A stretch of 64,000 nt of DNA from Bacillus sp. F19 (GCA_023823795.1 CP085710.1:2258001-2322000); one strand, 5' to 3'; positions 8,875 to 23,581 are shown, numbered from the stretch's first letter. Program-made: numbers and translations. The notes: a model not told the origin generated them from the letters alone.

Positions 8875-10152
8875 ATGAAGAAAATCAGCATTACAGCATT
8901 AATTTTATTATTGGTTAGTATATTCTCCTTGGCAGCTTGTTCGAACAGCAGTTCAGGTGAAAATGCTTCGGAAAGCAAGAGTGAAGAGACAGAAGGGAAA
9001 GGGAATACAACTCTTCGCTTTGCTACATGGGACTCCGGGGAGGAACTGAAAATCCAACAAGAGATTGCAAAAAGGTTTGAAGAAAAGAATCCTGGAGTAA
9101 AGGTTCAGGTTGAAGCTTACGGTGATGGTTTTGACCAGAAGTTGGCAGCATCATTCGGGGCAAAAAATCCTCCTGATGTGATGTATATGTGGAATTTTCC
9201 TGCGTATTACGAATCCCTTGAGCCTTTGGATGAGTACATCGAAGGTGACGCGGTTATGGACATGGACGATTTTTACCAAGGGTTATTTAATTATTCAAGC
9301 ATGAATGGCAAAGTTTACGGAATGCCTGCTGGATTTACAACTAGGGTTGTGTATTATAACAAGGATTTATTTGATGCAGCAAACATCCCTTATCCTAAGG
9401 ATGGCTGGACATGGGGTGAATTCAAAAAAATAGCCCAAAAATTATCAGATCCGAGCAAGAAACAATATGGCTTTGGGGTAGTGCCGGAGCCAGATACGTA
9501 TGATCTCCAAGGGTTGGTCTGGAGCAATGGCGGCAGGTTCATCAGTGAAGATGGCCAAAAAATTAAGGGGTATATGAACAGCCCTGAAACAATCGAATCA
9601 ATTCAACTATTAAGTGATCTTATTAAGGATAAAAGCGCTGTTCTAGTTGGCGGACAAAACCAGCAAAGCGGCGATGATATTTTCAAGGCAGGAAAAATTG
9701 CAATGTGGGAAAGCGGTATTTGGCCTTTAGAAGGTTTTAAAGAAGCTGGAATAAATGTTGGAACGGTTGAGGTTCCGTCCTTTGGCGACAAACCGGCTAA
9801 AGGTGTTATCGCTTCATCTGCCATTTCTGTAGCGAAGGATTCTAAAAATAAGGATCTTGCCTATGAATTTGTGAAATTTTATTCATCAGCGGAAGCGATT
9901 AAAATGCGTACAGCTGATTTACCAGTAAGGATCAGTGTTGTAAAAGAAATGAATATGGAGCAGGACCCATTATTAAGTCCGTTTTATAAAATGCTGGAAC
10001 GCTCTGACGATACACCTGCATTTCTTTTAAACAGCAATTGGAATGAAATTAACCGTAATCTTTCCGCGGCAGTGAATGCAATCATGCTGGGACAAGATGC
10101 GGAAAAACTTCTAGATAAAGCCGGTCAGGACTCAGAGAAATACATCAAGTAA
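8875..10152 (+). CDS. sugar ABC transporter substrate-binding lipoprotein
   Basis: 425 residues. ATG at 8875 is preferred over upstream in-frame starts because it has GGGGGAAA upstream and begins a lipoprotein signal, MKKISITALILLLVSIFSLAAC with lipobox LAAC. After a Ser/Glu-rich linker the mature part is a family 1 extracellular solute-binding fold (TLRFATWDSGEELKIQQEIA, PDVMYMWNFPAYYESLEPLDEYI, GKIAMWESGIWPL). It captures an oligosaccharide outside the membrane and hands it to the two permeases directly downstream. No ATPase gene is present in this operon, so a shared MsmX-type ATPase is probably used, perhaps like that at 41853-42998. Confidence 0.93.
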   Translation: MKKISITALILLLVSIFSLAACSNSSSGENASESKSEETEGKGNTTLRFATWDSGEELKIQQEIAKRFEEKNPGVKVQVEAYGDGFDQKLAASFGAKNPPDVMYMWNFPAYYESLEPLDEYIEGDAVMDMDDFYQGLFNYSSMNGKVYGMPAGFTTRVVYYNKDLFDAANIPYPKDGWTWGEFKKIAQKLSDPSKKQYGFGVVPEPDTYDLQGLVWSNGGRFISEDGQKIKGYMNSPETIESIQLLSDLIKDKSAVLVGGQNQQSGDDIFKAGKIAMWESGIWPLEGFKEAGINVGTVEVPSFGDKPAKGVIASSAISVAKDSKNKDLAYEFVKFYSSAEAIKMRTADLPVRISVVKEMNMEQDPLLSPFYKMLERSDDTPAFLLNSNWNEINRNLSAAVNAIMLGQDAEKLLDKAGQDSEKYIK

Positions 10153-10179
10153 TATGACTAAAAAAATGAGGTGTTATTG

Positions 10180-11121
10180 TTGAAATCTATACCAGCATCT
10201 TCAGCACCATATAGGGAATTAAGCAAGAAAAGGAAAATAAAGTGGGACAGTATTGTCCCCTTTCTTTTTATCTCCCCATGGATCATCGGATTTCTAGCAT
10301 TCACGCTTGGTCCCTTATTATTTTCTCTTTTTATTAGCTTTTTTGACTGGCCAGTTGTCGGTGAGGCGACATTCGTCGGCCTTGATAACTATAAGACTAT
10401 GTTTACAGAAGACCCGCTGTTCTGGAAATCACTATGGGTAACAGTAAAATTTGCTGCGCTTTTCGTCCCGTTAAATATCATTACAGCTCTGGTTTTGGCC
10501 ATTTTACTGAATCAGAATGTCAAAGGGCATTCTTTTTTCCGAACCTTTTTCTACCTTCCATCAGTTATTTCCGGTGTCGCACTTGCGATGATTTGGGCTT
10601 GGGTCTACAACGGTGAATACGGGATTCTAAATTACGTTCTTTCCTTGATTGGAGTCCAGGGGCCCGACTGGCTGAATGATACGAGCTGGGCGCTATTAGC
10701 GATGGTCATTGCAAGCTTGTGGGGGCAAGGAACGATGATGCTGATCTTCCTAGCCGGTTTAAAAGGAATTCCGAAAGAGCTTTATGAGGCGTCATCGATC
10801 GATGGAGCCAAGAAGCTGCACCAGTTTTTTAAAATCACATTGCCATTGCTGACGCCTACCATTCTGTTTAATTTAATCACAACGATTATCACCGCCTTCC
10901 AGCAATTGACTTTAGCTCTGCTTTTAACTGGAGGAGGACCGCTTAATTCAACGTACTTCTATGCGATGTATGTGTACGAGAATGCTTTTAAATACTTTAA
11001 AATGGGCTATTCTTCTGCGAATGCGTGGTTTATGTTTTTAATTGTTTTGGGTCTGAGCATGCTTGTGTTTAAATCCTCGGCAGCATGGGTGTACTACGAA
11101 GGAGAAGTGAAGAATAAATAG
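10180..11121 (+). CDS. sugar ABC transporter permease, MalF/UgpA type
   Basis: About 313 residues. TTG at 10180 is chosen because GAGG lies 8-10 bases upstream; a GTG at 10171 is an alternative. Six TM segments are visible, from FLFISPWIIGFLAFTLGPLLF onwards. The cytoplasmic EAA loop reads YEASSIDGAKKLHQFFKITLPLL, the contact site for the ATPase. It follows the binding-protein gene by about 27 bp and precedes the second permease by about 36 bp, forming a standard CUT1 importer with them. Confidence 0.92.
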   Translation: MKSIPASSAPYRELSKKRKIKWDSIVPFLFISPWIIGFLAFTLGPLLFSLFISFFDWPVVGEATFVGLDNYKTMFTEDPLFWKSLWVTVKFAALFVPLNIITALVLAILLNQNVKGHSFFRTFFYLPSVISGVALAMIWAWVYNGEYGILNYVLSLIGVQGPDWLNDTSWALLAMVIASLWGQGTMMLIFLAGLKGIPKELYEASSIDGAKKLHQFFKITLPLLTPTILFNLITTIITAFQQLTLALLLTGGGPLNSTYFYAMYVYENAFKYFKMGYSSANAWFMFLIVLGLSMLVFKSSAAWVYYEGEVKNK

Positions 11122-11157
11122 ATTTGCATCAATCTATGAAAACGAGGGGTTTTTACT

Positions 11158-11988
11158 ATGAAAATGAAAAGAAGGGTCGAAAAAACCTTTATATATGGTC
11201 TCTTAATCTTGTTTTCACTGTTGTTTTTGGCACCGTTTTTTTGGATGGCAACGACATCGCTGAAATCACCGGACGAATTATACCTTTTTCCGCCAAAATG
11301 GATACCGTCCAATCTAGAGTTTGAGAATTTTAAAGAAGCATGGCTTTCACAGCCGTTCACGCAATTTCTGACGAATTCAATCGTGGTGACAGCCTTGGCA
11401 ACTATTGGCCAGCTTGTTTCTTCTTCACTGGTAGCTTACGGGTTTGCGAGATTTACTTTTAAAGGAAGAGACTTTTTGTTTATGGTGCTTCTTGCGACGA
11501 TGATGATTCCATGGGAAGTAACGATGATCCCTTTATATATGGAATTTAACTTCCTGGGCTGGATTAATTCGCTGAAGCCGTTGATTGTGCCCTCCTGGTT
11601 CGGGGCGCCATTTTATATCTTCCTGCTCCGCCAGTTTATTATGTCGATACCGAAAGAGCTGGATGAAGCGGCAAAAATGGACGGTGCCAACCAGTTCCAG
11701 ATTTTTTATAAAATTTACCTTCCGCTGATGAAGCCAGCGTTAATCCTGGTAGGAGTGTTCAGTATTCTGGCTTGCTGGAACGATTACCTTGGTCCGCTCG
11801 TATTTTTGAATGACCAGAGCAAATACACATTGACATTGGGCCTTGCACAATTTAAAGGAATGTTCGGCGTAGATATGGAGGGGATCATGGCGATTACTTT
11901 CCTAATCAGCTTGCCGCCGCTTATTCTCTTCTTTGTTGCGCAGCGCTATATCGTTGACGATATTACTAAGACCGGAGTAAAAGGGTAA
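11158..11988 (+). CDS. sugar ABC transporter permease, MalG/UgpE type
   Basis: 276 residues with ATG at 11158 behind GAGGGG. Six TM segments, typical opening LILFSLLFLAPFFWMATTSLK, and the EAA loop DEAAKMDGANQFQIFYKIYLPLM. It is the second membrane subunit of the CUT1 importer encoded from 8875. The next gene is an MFS transporter 122 bp downstream, with a small remnant-like frame between them. Confidence 0.92.
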   Translation: MKMKRRVEKTFIYGLLILFSLLFLAPFFWMATTSLKSPDELYLFPPKWIPSNLEFENFKEAWLSQPFTQFLTNSIVVTALATIGQLVSSSLVAYGFARFTFKGRDFLFMVLLATMMIPWEVTMIPLYMEFNFLGWINSLKPLIVPSWFGAPFYIFLLRQFIMSIPKELDEAAKMDGANQFQIFYKIYLPLMKPALILVGVFSILACWNDYLGPLVFLNDQSKYTLTLGLAQFKGMFGVDMEGIMAITFLISLPPLILFFVAQRYIVDDITKTGVKG

Positions 11989-11996
11989 CTGCTAAA

Positions 11997-12101
11997 TTGA
12001 AAAATAGATTAGAGAACGGATCAGAAGGACACCAATCCTATGATCAGTCAGCTTCTATCAACGCGGAGCTGAACACCAAGTTTTTTAAAATGAAAGGTTG
12101 A
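11997..12101 (+). pseudogene. short 3' remnant of an unidentified gene
   Basis: An open frame in the permease-MFS gap encodes LKNRLENGSEGHQSYDQ... and ends FFKMKG at a TGA at 12099-12101. Composition looks protein-like, but there is no RBS or credible start. It may be the tail of a gene deleted from the operon. I do not recognise the family. Confidence 0.3.
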
Positions 12102-12110
12102 AAAAGCGCT

Positions 12111-18226
<6,116 letters not shown>

Positions 18227-18387
18227 CTACGTTTTTTTGCAGGGTTAGGATATGAAGAAATAAAGGTGCACAGAATCTCGAAAATTCCATTATTTTAGGT
18301 TCTTGTGCAAAGATTCCACTCGTTTGAAAGAAGCAGATAGATTTCTAATAAAATCTGGACTTATGCAGCAATAGAAGTTGCTATTTT

Positions 18388-18531
18388 ATGCAAAAAGAAC
18401 AGAGAGAGATTAGAGGCTATGAAGGACTTTATAACATTTCTAGTTCAGTTAGAGTAATTTCTTTAAGGATACAGATGCCGTTGTTGCCAAAGCTCTTCGT
18501 CTCGAACAACCTAAGTCAAAAAAAAAGGTAG
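18388..18531 (+). pseudogene. NUMOD4-type fragment of an HNH homing endonuclease
   Basis: A 47-codon frame from ATG 18388 reads EIRGYEGLYNISSSVRVISL, matching the NUMOD4 motif (I-x-G-Y-E-G-x-Y-x-I/V-S-x-x-G-R-V-x-S-L) found at the start of phage HNH endonucleases. The following sequence drifts out of family and stops, and no HNH motif follows. It is a decayed relic, probably phage-derived. Confidence 0.5.
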
Positions 18532-19022
18532 ATATTTTTTACTCATCTTATGCAGCTTAATGCTGTCATTAATAAAAAGCTGTCTTTCTTTTGTGATAAA
18601 GTAAAATTTATTCATGCTGGGGTCGGTTATTTCAAAGATGTGATACCCAAAAAGATTTAAGATAGGATTTGTGTAGATCATGTTTGACTTCACGTAGTTA
18701 ATCCCCATCTCGAGGAATAGAAGTGACATGGAAAGCAAGTCTTTTGGATTGCTAGATTAATAGGTAAAAACGGAAAAATGTTAGACAAGATGTTGTTAAT
18801 GGCAACACCGTCATGTGAGGTAATTTCTGATACTGTTGTCCGGCTAGGGGAAATTGATTTTGTTTTCCTAATAATACCTAGCAATATCAAGATTGAACTT
18901 AAGGCTAGCCCTAGCAATGTGCCAGTAATCCACAAATAATCTAGCGGAGCTTTAATTACAAAAATTAAAAACATGGGTGAATACGAACTTAAAAATAGAA
19001 TCATTTTTACAAAAGGTCCCAT
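18511..19022 (-). pseudogene. frameshifted small membrane protein of unknown function
   Basis: Minus strand. The first part (from ATG at 19022) encodes MILFLSSYSPMFLIFVIKAPL and a second hydrophobic segment TGTLLGLALSSILILLGII. Near 18740-18750 the frame shifts by one base (the CAATCCAAAAG region), after which SMSLLFLEMGINYVKSNM and NPILNLFGYHIFEITDPSMNKF continue in the next frame to the stop near 18511. Joined, this gives about 170 residues with four hydrophobic segments and a soluble tail, plausible as one protein. I do not know the family. A sequencing error instead of a real frameshift cannot be excluded. Confidence 0.55.
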
Positions 19023-19133
19023 GTTTTCATCGCCTTACTTCCTTTCTAATGGGAGTGAATGTTCTGACATATAGTACCATCAAAAGAATACTAGAATAAA
19101 AAATCACAAAAAAACCACTGTGAATGTTCCAGA

Positions 19134-19169
19134 ACGATCTTTAACAATCGGGCGCCTTTCTTGAATAGA
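19134..19169 (+). repeat. cassette-boundary repeat R1 (centre GGGCGC at 19150)
   Basis: Left arm ACGATCTTTAACAATC, centre GGGCGC (19150-19155), right arm CTTTCTTGAATAG. It is the left boundary of the duplicated ABM-gene unit: the second copy of the unit starts with the same GGGCGC at 35357 but has a different left arm. Confidence 0.75.
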
Positions 19170-19610
19170 GAAGGGCTCTTTTTGAAGGGATTATTAATCA
19201 TAAAAAGAAGATATAGAGTGAAAATATTCATTCTATAATTGGACACAGAAGGGGAGCTTTGATGATATTAGAAGCTGTTATGCTTCAAGTTAAAAAAGGT
19301 ATGGAACAGGAATATGAAGAAGCTTTTCGTAAGGCATCTAAAATTATTTCAGCAATGAAGGGCTATATATCCCACGAACTACAGCGTTGTATGAAAGCTG
19401 AGGGGAAATATTTGTTATTAGTAAGGTGGGAAACTTTAGAAGATCATACAGTTGGATTTAGACAATCAGACGAATATCAAGAATGGAAAAATCAACTCCA
19501 TCATTTTTATGAACCATTCCCGACAGTTGAACACTTTCAAAAAGTTGATCTTTCGTAAAAGTTTTACTTTACAAACGGTTGGCGTAAGGTGAGCATCTTC
19601 AACAAACGGG
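19150..19610 (+). repeat. duplicated 461-bp unit, copy 1 (ABM gene)
   Basis: This segment recurs at 35357-36599. Copy 2 carries a 779-bp IS3-type insertion plus a 3-bp target duplication. Apart from that I found one mismatch (A at 19250, G at 36239). Outside the unit the two loci are unrelated. Identity begins exactly at the GGG of centre R1 and ends at the GGG of the next centre (19608), where copy 1 has GGGCGC and copy 2 GGGGGC. Confidence 0.9.
19262..19558 (+). CDS. ABM-domain (antibiotic biosynthesis monooxygenase-like) protein, copy 1
   Basis: 98 residues from ATG 19262, with GGGGAG five bases upstream. The sequence (MILEAVMLQVKKGMEQEYEE..., GYISHELQRCMKAEGKYLLLVRWETLEDH, FRQSDEYQEWKNQLHHFYEPFP) is a single dimeric alpha/beta ABM barrel, with the conserved H in SHEL and W in VRWETLEDH. 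Members include heme-degrading and quinol monooxygenases as well as many of unknown activity. No heme-binding signature can be assigned with confidence. It is the only gene in a repeat-bounded unit and has an identical second copy at 36251-36547. Confidence 0.85.
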   Translation: MILEAVMLQVKKGMEQEYEEAFRKASKIISAMKGYISHELQRCMKAEGKYLLLVRWETLEDHTVGFRQSDEYQEWKNQLHHFYEPFPTVEHFQKVDLS

Positions 19611-19684
19611 CGCTTTTCTTGAATATCCTTGCAGCGTGGATGTTCCAGGACGATCTTCAACAATCGGGCAGCATTCCTGTAATG
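19593..19684 (+). repeat. repeats R2 and R3 with a 58-bp unit lacking a gene
   Basis: Centre R2 is GGGCGC at 19608 (left arm GCATCTTCAACAAAC, right arm TTTTCTTGAATATCC). Centre R3 is GGGCAG at 19666 (left arm ACGATCTTCAACAATC, right arm CATTCCTGTAATGA). The 58 bp from one centre to the next carry no ORF. A unit of the same length and near-identical sequence occurs at 23516-23573 and 27391-27448. Confidence 0.75.
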
Positions 19685-19788
19685 AAGAAAAATGAGGTTT
19701 GAACAAAAAAATAACCTCTTGGTATGATATGAGTGTCCTGAAGCGGGCTGCGAAAAGGACAAAACATATATACCAGGAGGCCATCAAT

Positions 19789-21075
19789 ATGAATTATAAC
19801 CAAAATGAAAAGATTGCTCAAATTACTTCTGAAACACTGATTATAGGTGTAGATATTGCGAAGTACAAGCATGTAGCTCGTGCTCAAGACTTTAGAGGCC
19901 TAGAGTTTGGTGCACCATGTCACTTTGAAAATACCAAATCACATTTTGATCTTTTTTTAGGCTGGATAAAACATTTGATGGAACAACAAGGCATGGATAA
20001 GGTGATTATTGGAATGGAGCCGACAGGTCATTATTGGCTCAACCTCGCTCATTTTCTGAAAGAAGAGGAGATTAAGTTTGTCGTGGTAAATCCTATGCAT
20101 GTGAAGAAGTCTAAAGAATTAGATGATAATTCTCCAACCAAAAATGATGTGAAGGACGCAAAAGTCATTGCACAGCTAGTCAAAGATGGAAGATATGCCG
20201 AACCTAATATTCCACAAGGAGTTTATGCAGAACTTCGTGTGGCAAGGAAAATACGCGATCTCTTATTTGTTGACTTACAAGCTGTGCAGGGGCAAATTCA
20301 TAACTGGTTAGATCGATATTTCCCTGAATTCTTAACAGTGTTTAAAGATTGGGAAGGAAAATCAGCACTACAATTATTAAAGTTAAATGTATTACCACAT
20401 GAGTTAGAGATAGTCTCGGAACAAGAGATCCTCATTCATCTCAGAAAAGCTGTAAAACGTGCGGTTGGACTCAGTAAAATTCAAGAACTTAAACGAGTAG
20501 CCAAAGACTCTATTGGTATTCGTGAAGGTTCAAGGATGGCTAAATTAGAGCTTCGCACTTTACTAGACAAGTATGAATTAATAAATGAAAAGTTCGAAGA
20601 ACTAGAATCTGATATTGATGGACTCCTTGAACGGATACCAGGTGTTCAACAAATGTTGGCCATCACAGGAATCGGCAAGGACACTGTAGCTGGCTTCTTT
20701 TCAGAAGTAGGGAATTTAAGTTACTATTCTCACCCTCGACAAATCATCAAGTTAGCTGGATTAAGCTTAAAGGAGAATACCTCTGGAAAGCACAAAGGGC
20801 AAACGAAGATTACAAAGAGAGGAAGGAAGACACTGAGGGCTCTCCTCTTCCGAGTAGCGATGCCTTTGGTAGCTAAGAACACTGCTTTTAAAGCTTTACA
20901 TGAGTATTTTACAACACGTAAAACAAATCCTCTAAAGAAAATGCAGTCTCTTATAGCGATATGTAATAAGCTGATACGAATTCTTTTTACGATTGGTACA
21001 AAACAATGTGAATTTAGTGAAGATAGAATGTTGAAGGATATTCCCCATATGGCACCATTACAGAAAGCAGCTTAG
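19789..21075 (+). CDS. IS110-family transposase
   Basis: 428 residues. ATG at 19789 follows AGGAGG; a longer frame from 19699 lacks an RBS. The N-terminal DEDD RuvC-like domain starts with IIGVDIAKYKHVA and includes GMEPTGHYW, VVVNPMHVKK and KNDVKDAKVIA. A coiled central part follows. The C-terminal Tnp-20 domain has IPGVQQMLAITGIGKDT, KLAGLSLKENTSGKHKGQT, which holds the candidate serine nucleophile, and KRGRKTLRALLF. Intact and probably functional. These enzymes recombine DNA under guidance of a noncoding RNA from the element. Confidence 0.93.
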   Translation: MNYNQNEKIAQITSETLIIGVDIAKYKHVARAQDFRGLEFGAPCHFENTKSHFDLFLGWIKHLMEQQGMDKVIIGMEPTGHYWLNLAHFLKEEEIKFVVVNPMHVKKSKELDDNSPTKNDVKDAKVIAQLVKDGRYAEPNIPQGVYAELRVARKIRDLLFVDLQAVQGQIHNWLDRYFPEFLTVFKDWEGKSALQLLKLNVLPHELEIVSEQEILIHLRKAVKRAVGLSKIQELKRVAKDSIGIREGSRMAKLELRTLLDKYELINEKFEELESDIDGLLERIPGVQQMLAITGIGKDTVAGFFSEVGNLSYYSHPRQIIKLAGLSLKENTSGKHKGQTKITKRGRKTLRALLFRVAMPLVAKNTAFKALHEYFTTRKTNPLKKMQSLIAICNKLIRILFTIGTKQCEFSEDRMLKDIPHMAPLQKAA

Positions 21076-21440
21076 AATTCATTTAGTTGGTTATTTATTT
21101 AGTTTTATTAGGTTTATTATTTTAGACATTTGAAGCACGGATTAGTCAGTAAAACAACAATACTACGGACTTTGATCCTGTCGGGCAGCATCACTGACAT
21201 CCACCTCATGGAAAGGTTGGACGAAGGAATTTTGGAGCATAGACTCTGTGAGACATGGGAGGGTTGACCTCCATGAGACATGTGGACATCCACCAGTGCA
21301 ACCATACTTTTACTAGGTAACCACTTTTTGGATAGGAGTGGTTAGGCAGTTAAGGACTTTTTTTCTCTGACACTCCAAAAATATCCTTATTTTCAACTTA
21401 CATCCATAGCTTTGATGTCTAATTAAAATAAACCATGATG
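21076..21440 (+). ncRNA. candidate bridge RNA region of the IS110 element
   Basis: The stretch after the transposase stop has higher GC and short complementary blocks (GGACATCCACC near 21280 with GGTTGGACG/GGTTGACC-type partners, CATGGAAAGGTTGG, GGGAGGGTTGACCTCC) and ends in a T-rich tract near 21358. IS1111-type elements encode their guide RNA at this place. The assignment rests on position and apparent secondary structure only. Confidence 0.35.
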
Positions 21441-21597
21441 AAATCTTAAGAAAAAGCTAGAAATCCAGAGTTATTCCTTTCTTTATAGAGGGAGGATTGT
21501 TGAATAAGCCTTTTAGTAATTGTAATTATTAGAAAAGTGAAACTTTTTAATATTGAATTACGTATTATAAATAATTTAATTATAACGGGGGTGTAAA

Positions 21598-21912
21598 ATG
21601 AAGAAGTACATTTTTTTTGTCTTATTAACATTGGTAATTGAGTCTTTATTAATTACTGGGACAATAGTTATTTGGGATACGCGTTTTCCAGAAACAATGT
21701 TCTTCGGTTCCTGTTTATTCATTTTCATTGCATTTTTACTAAGTTCTTCAGGAGATTTTTTATCTAAGAATTCTGAATACTCTGTTTTTGGGGCGGTGGC
21801 AGGAAGTTATCAACCCAAGCGTGAAGAAACTTATTTGATTATTAGTCCATTTTTAGTTGGTTCTATTTTGTTTCTCATCAGCTATTTTATAATATATTAT
21901 TTTATTTATTGA
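21598..21912 (+). CDS. small membrane protein, unknown function
   Basis: 104 residues from ATG 21598 with GGGGGTG upstream. Two N-terminal TM segments (YIFFVLLTLVIESLLITGTIVIW and MFFGSCLFIFIAFLLSSSG), a soluble stretch (SEYSVFGAVAGSYQPKREETY) and a C-terminal TM segment (FLVGSILFLISYFIIYYFIY). The family is unknown to me. It is the only gene between the IS110 element and repeat R4, so it behaves like a unit of the repeat-bounded array. Confidence 0.65.
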   Translation: MKKYIFFVLLTLVIESLLITGTIVIWDTRFPETMFFGSCLFIFIAFLLSSSGDFLSKNSEYSVFGAVAGSYQPKREETYLIISPFLVGSILFLISYFIIYYFIY

Positions 21913-21970
21913 ATGTTTTCCAGCAAAAAGATGCACTTAAATGCAACAGTAATAAACCTTATTCGTAGTG

Positions 21971-22004
21971 TGTTACTCCATTATAGGGGGCGTTAATCGA
22001 AGAT
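21971..22004 (+). repeat. cassette-boundary repeat R4 (centre GGGGGC at 21986)
   Basis: Left arm GTGTTACTCCATTATA, centre GGGGGC (21986-21991), right arm GTTAATCGAAGATGG. The arms are more diverged than in other copies, but the centre and the spacing behind a gene are kept. Confidence 0.55.
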
Positions 22005-22078
22005 GGAATAGTACATTTCTTGTTGAAGTTCCTAAACTTTAGAAAATATTATATAGATGCCACCAGGAGGGAAATGCA

Positions 22079-22264
22079 TTGAAGTATAACGATAAAGTTA
22101 AAATAATATTTGTTTTTTTATTATTTAGTTCCGTCGGCACTTTTACAATTGGTGAACTTGGACTATTTATAGGGATTATTATTGGTACCCTATATATGAT
22201 ACTTATTGAGTTATCTAAAATTTCTTCTTATTTAAAGGGTATTTCATCTAAAGATATTTCGTGA
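22079..22264 (+). CDS. small membrane protein, 61 aa
   Basis: TTG start at 22079, seven bases behind AGGAGGG. Two hydrophobic segments (IIFVFLLFSSVGTFTIGELG and LFIGIIIGTLYMILIEL) separated by a short turn, then SKISSYLKGISSKDIS. Unknown family. It is the only gene between centres R4 and R5 (309 bp apart) and shows no sign of being co-transcribed with its neighbours by design. Confidence 0.55.
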   Translation: MKYNDKVKIIFVFLLFSSVGTFTIGELGLFIGIIIGTLYMILIELSKISSYLKGISSKDIS

Positions 22265-22279
22265 AAATAGTTTTTAATG

Positions 22280-22318
22280 TGTTATTCCACAATCGGGGGC
22301 GATTGCTTAACAAAGTGT
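22280..22318 (+). repeat. cassette-boundary repeat R5 (centre GGGGGC at 22295)
   Basis: Left arm GTTATTCCACAATC, centre GGGGGC (22295-22300), right arm GATTGCTTAACAAAG. CAATC and GATTG pair across the centre, giving a small stem-loop with GGGGGC in the loop. Confidence 0.7.
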
Positions 22319-22406
22319 CGTCTCTTCTTACTGAGTAAAGGGACAGGTTAGTTCAAGAAGGACTATGATAAGATAGAGTCAAAATATCTTATAAAGGACG
22401 ACTTTT

Positions 22407-22703
22407 ATGGATAAAAGATACTTTGAACTAGAAAATTACAAGGGTCCCCATATTCATATAGATAATTGGGAACCTTTTTGGGCAGAGGCGATTGCTTGGA
22501 AACGGTTAGACGGAAGCTGGGATGTTATGTTTTATGATTTCCAGAGTCAAGAAGAATTTGGCTTACTCTTCGGAACAAAAGAATACTATAAAGATGAAGT
22601 TGGAGGAGTTTTTCTCTTTGATACTCAAACGGACGAGGAGTGTACAGAAAAATTCATTAAATGGGTTCATTCTAACTTACTACCTTTAAGAACAAATAAG
22701 TGA
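22407..22703 (+). CDS. hypothetical protein, 98 aa
   Basis: 98 residues from ATG 22407, with AAAGGACG upstream. Soluble, with many aromatic and acidic residues (HIHIDNWEPFWAEAIAWKRLDGSWDVMFYDF, FGTKEYYKDEVGGVFLFD). No motif that I recognise. It is the sole gene between centres R5 and R6, a 428-bp unit, and reads in the same direction as its neighbours. Confidence 0.6.
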   Translation: MDKRYFELENYKGPHIHIDNWEPFWAEAIAWKRLDGSWDVMFYDFQSQEEFGLLFGTKEYYKDEVGGVFLFDTQTDEECTEKFIKWVHSNLLPLRTNK

Positions 22704-22707
22704 TTAT

Positions 22708-22740
22708 CCTTGTTGCACTAACGGGTAGCGTTTGTTTAAG
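22708..22740 (+). repeat. cassette-boundary repeat R6 (centre GGGTAGC at 22723)
   Basis: Left arm TTGTTGCACTAAC, centre GGGTAGC, right arm GTTTGTTTAAGAAG. A variant with one extra base in the centre. It lies 20 bp behind the stop of the 22407 gene. Confidence 0.5.
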
Positions 22741-22787
22741 AAGAATTGTGAATTGAGTGAACAATTTTAGGACTGAATCCAAGTTGT

Positions 22788-22832
22788 AGCTATTCAATTA
22801 AAGGGGGCGATTGCTTAACAAAGAGTCGCCCT
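22788..22832 (+). repeat. cassette-boundary repeat R7 (centre GGGGGC at 22803)
   Basis: Left arm TATTCAATTAAA, centre GGGGGC (22803-22808), right arm GATTGCTTAACAAAG followed by AGTCGCCC. GGGCGA and TCGCCC can pair into a second hairpin. Together with R6 it encloses an 80-bp interval without a gene. Confidence 0.65.
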
Positions 22833-22912
22833 TACCTCAGAAAGCTATATAAATTTAAGAAAAGCGATTTAATGATTATGCTAATGAAAATAACAAAAAA
22901 GGTGAATTTTTG

Positions 22913-23467
22913 ATGGAACAATCAGATCCTTTAATAATAAAAATTGAGAATCAAAGATGGCTTTACAATGATGAAGAAGACTTATGTTCTCACGGTGAAA
23001 TTATCTTGAGCGTTAATGGAACTACCATTACACAATCTTATATAGACGAAGAATGGGGAATTAGTGAGTCTGCTTTGGCATTGTTAAGAACCCTTGATAA
23101 AGATTATATTTGTGACCCCGATAATGAGGAAGGTCTAATCCTCCACGGATGCGGTACAATTTTAATGATGGGTTGCCCTATTTCAATACATTGGACCGTA
23201 AAACACATTGACGACCAAGTGATTTTATCGGATTTTGTTAAAGTTACTACAACCAACCCAAAAACGGGAAGTATATATTATCCTGGACTAGAAATCAAAT
23301 TAAGCAAAAACGAATATAAAAACCAAATTGTTTCGTTTGCCCTTCAAGCTAAAAAACTCTTTGATAATTCGAAAAAAAAGCTGATTTCTGATGACTTTGA
23401 TAAAGAAATGTATGAAGAATTTTGGGATGAATACATCCAGCTATTAAAAAGTAATTCGCATTGGTAA
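22913..23467 (+). CDS. hypothetical protein, 184 aa
   Basis: 184 residues from ATG 22913 (TTG at 22910 is possible) with AAAGGTG upstream. Soluble and acidic: IIKIENQRWLYNDEEDLCSHG, WGISESALALLRTLDKDY, HGCGTILMMGCPISIHWTVKHID, then a charged helical C-terminus. The cysteines in HGCG and MGC could be structural. I do not recognise the family. It is the only gene between centres R7 and R8 (713 bp apart). Confidence 0.65.
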   Translation: MEQSDPLIIKIENQRWLYNDEEDLCSHGEIILSVNGTTITQSYIDEEWGISESALALLRTLDKDYICDPDNEEGLILHGCGTILMMGCPISIHWTVKHIDDQVILSDFVKVTTTNPKTGSIYYPGLEIKLSKNEYKNQIVSFALQAKKLFDNSKKKLISDDFDKEMYEEFWDEYIQLLKSNSHW

Positions 23468-23500
23468 AGTTCTTATTATTGGCGACTATAATTATCAAAC

Positions 23501-23581
23501 TCTTATTCAACAATCGGGGGCTTATCTGGAATATCAATGCAGCGTGGATGTTCTAGGACGATCTTCAACAATCGGGCGCGT
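23501..23581 (+). repeat. repeats R8 and R9 with a 58-bp unit lacking a gene
   Basis: Centre R8 GGGGGC at 23516 (left arm CTTATTCAACAATC, right arm TTATCTGGAATATC) and centre R9 GGGCGC at 23574 (left arm ACGATCTTCAACAATC). The right arm of R9 is replaced by the group II intron-like RNA, which begins at 23582 after two bases. Confidence 0.75.

Larger units (their letters stand above)
19685..21440 (+). mobile_element. IS110-family element with long 3' noncoding region (ends approximate)
   Basis: One full transposase gene (19789-21075) with about 100 bp upstream and about 350 bp of structured noncoding DNA downstream before the sequence turns AT-rich. IS110-type elements lack clear terminal repeats, so I cannot fix the ends. 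The longer 3' flank fits the IS1111-like arrangement, in which the guide (bridge/seek) RNA lies downstream of the transposase. The element appears to lie inside a repeat-bounded unit that starts at R3. Confidence 0.6.
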
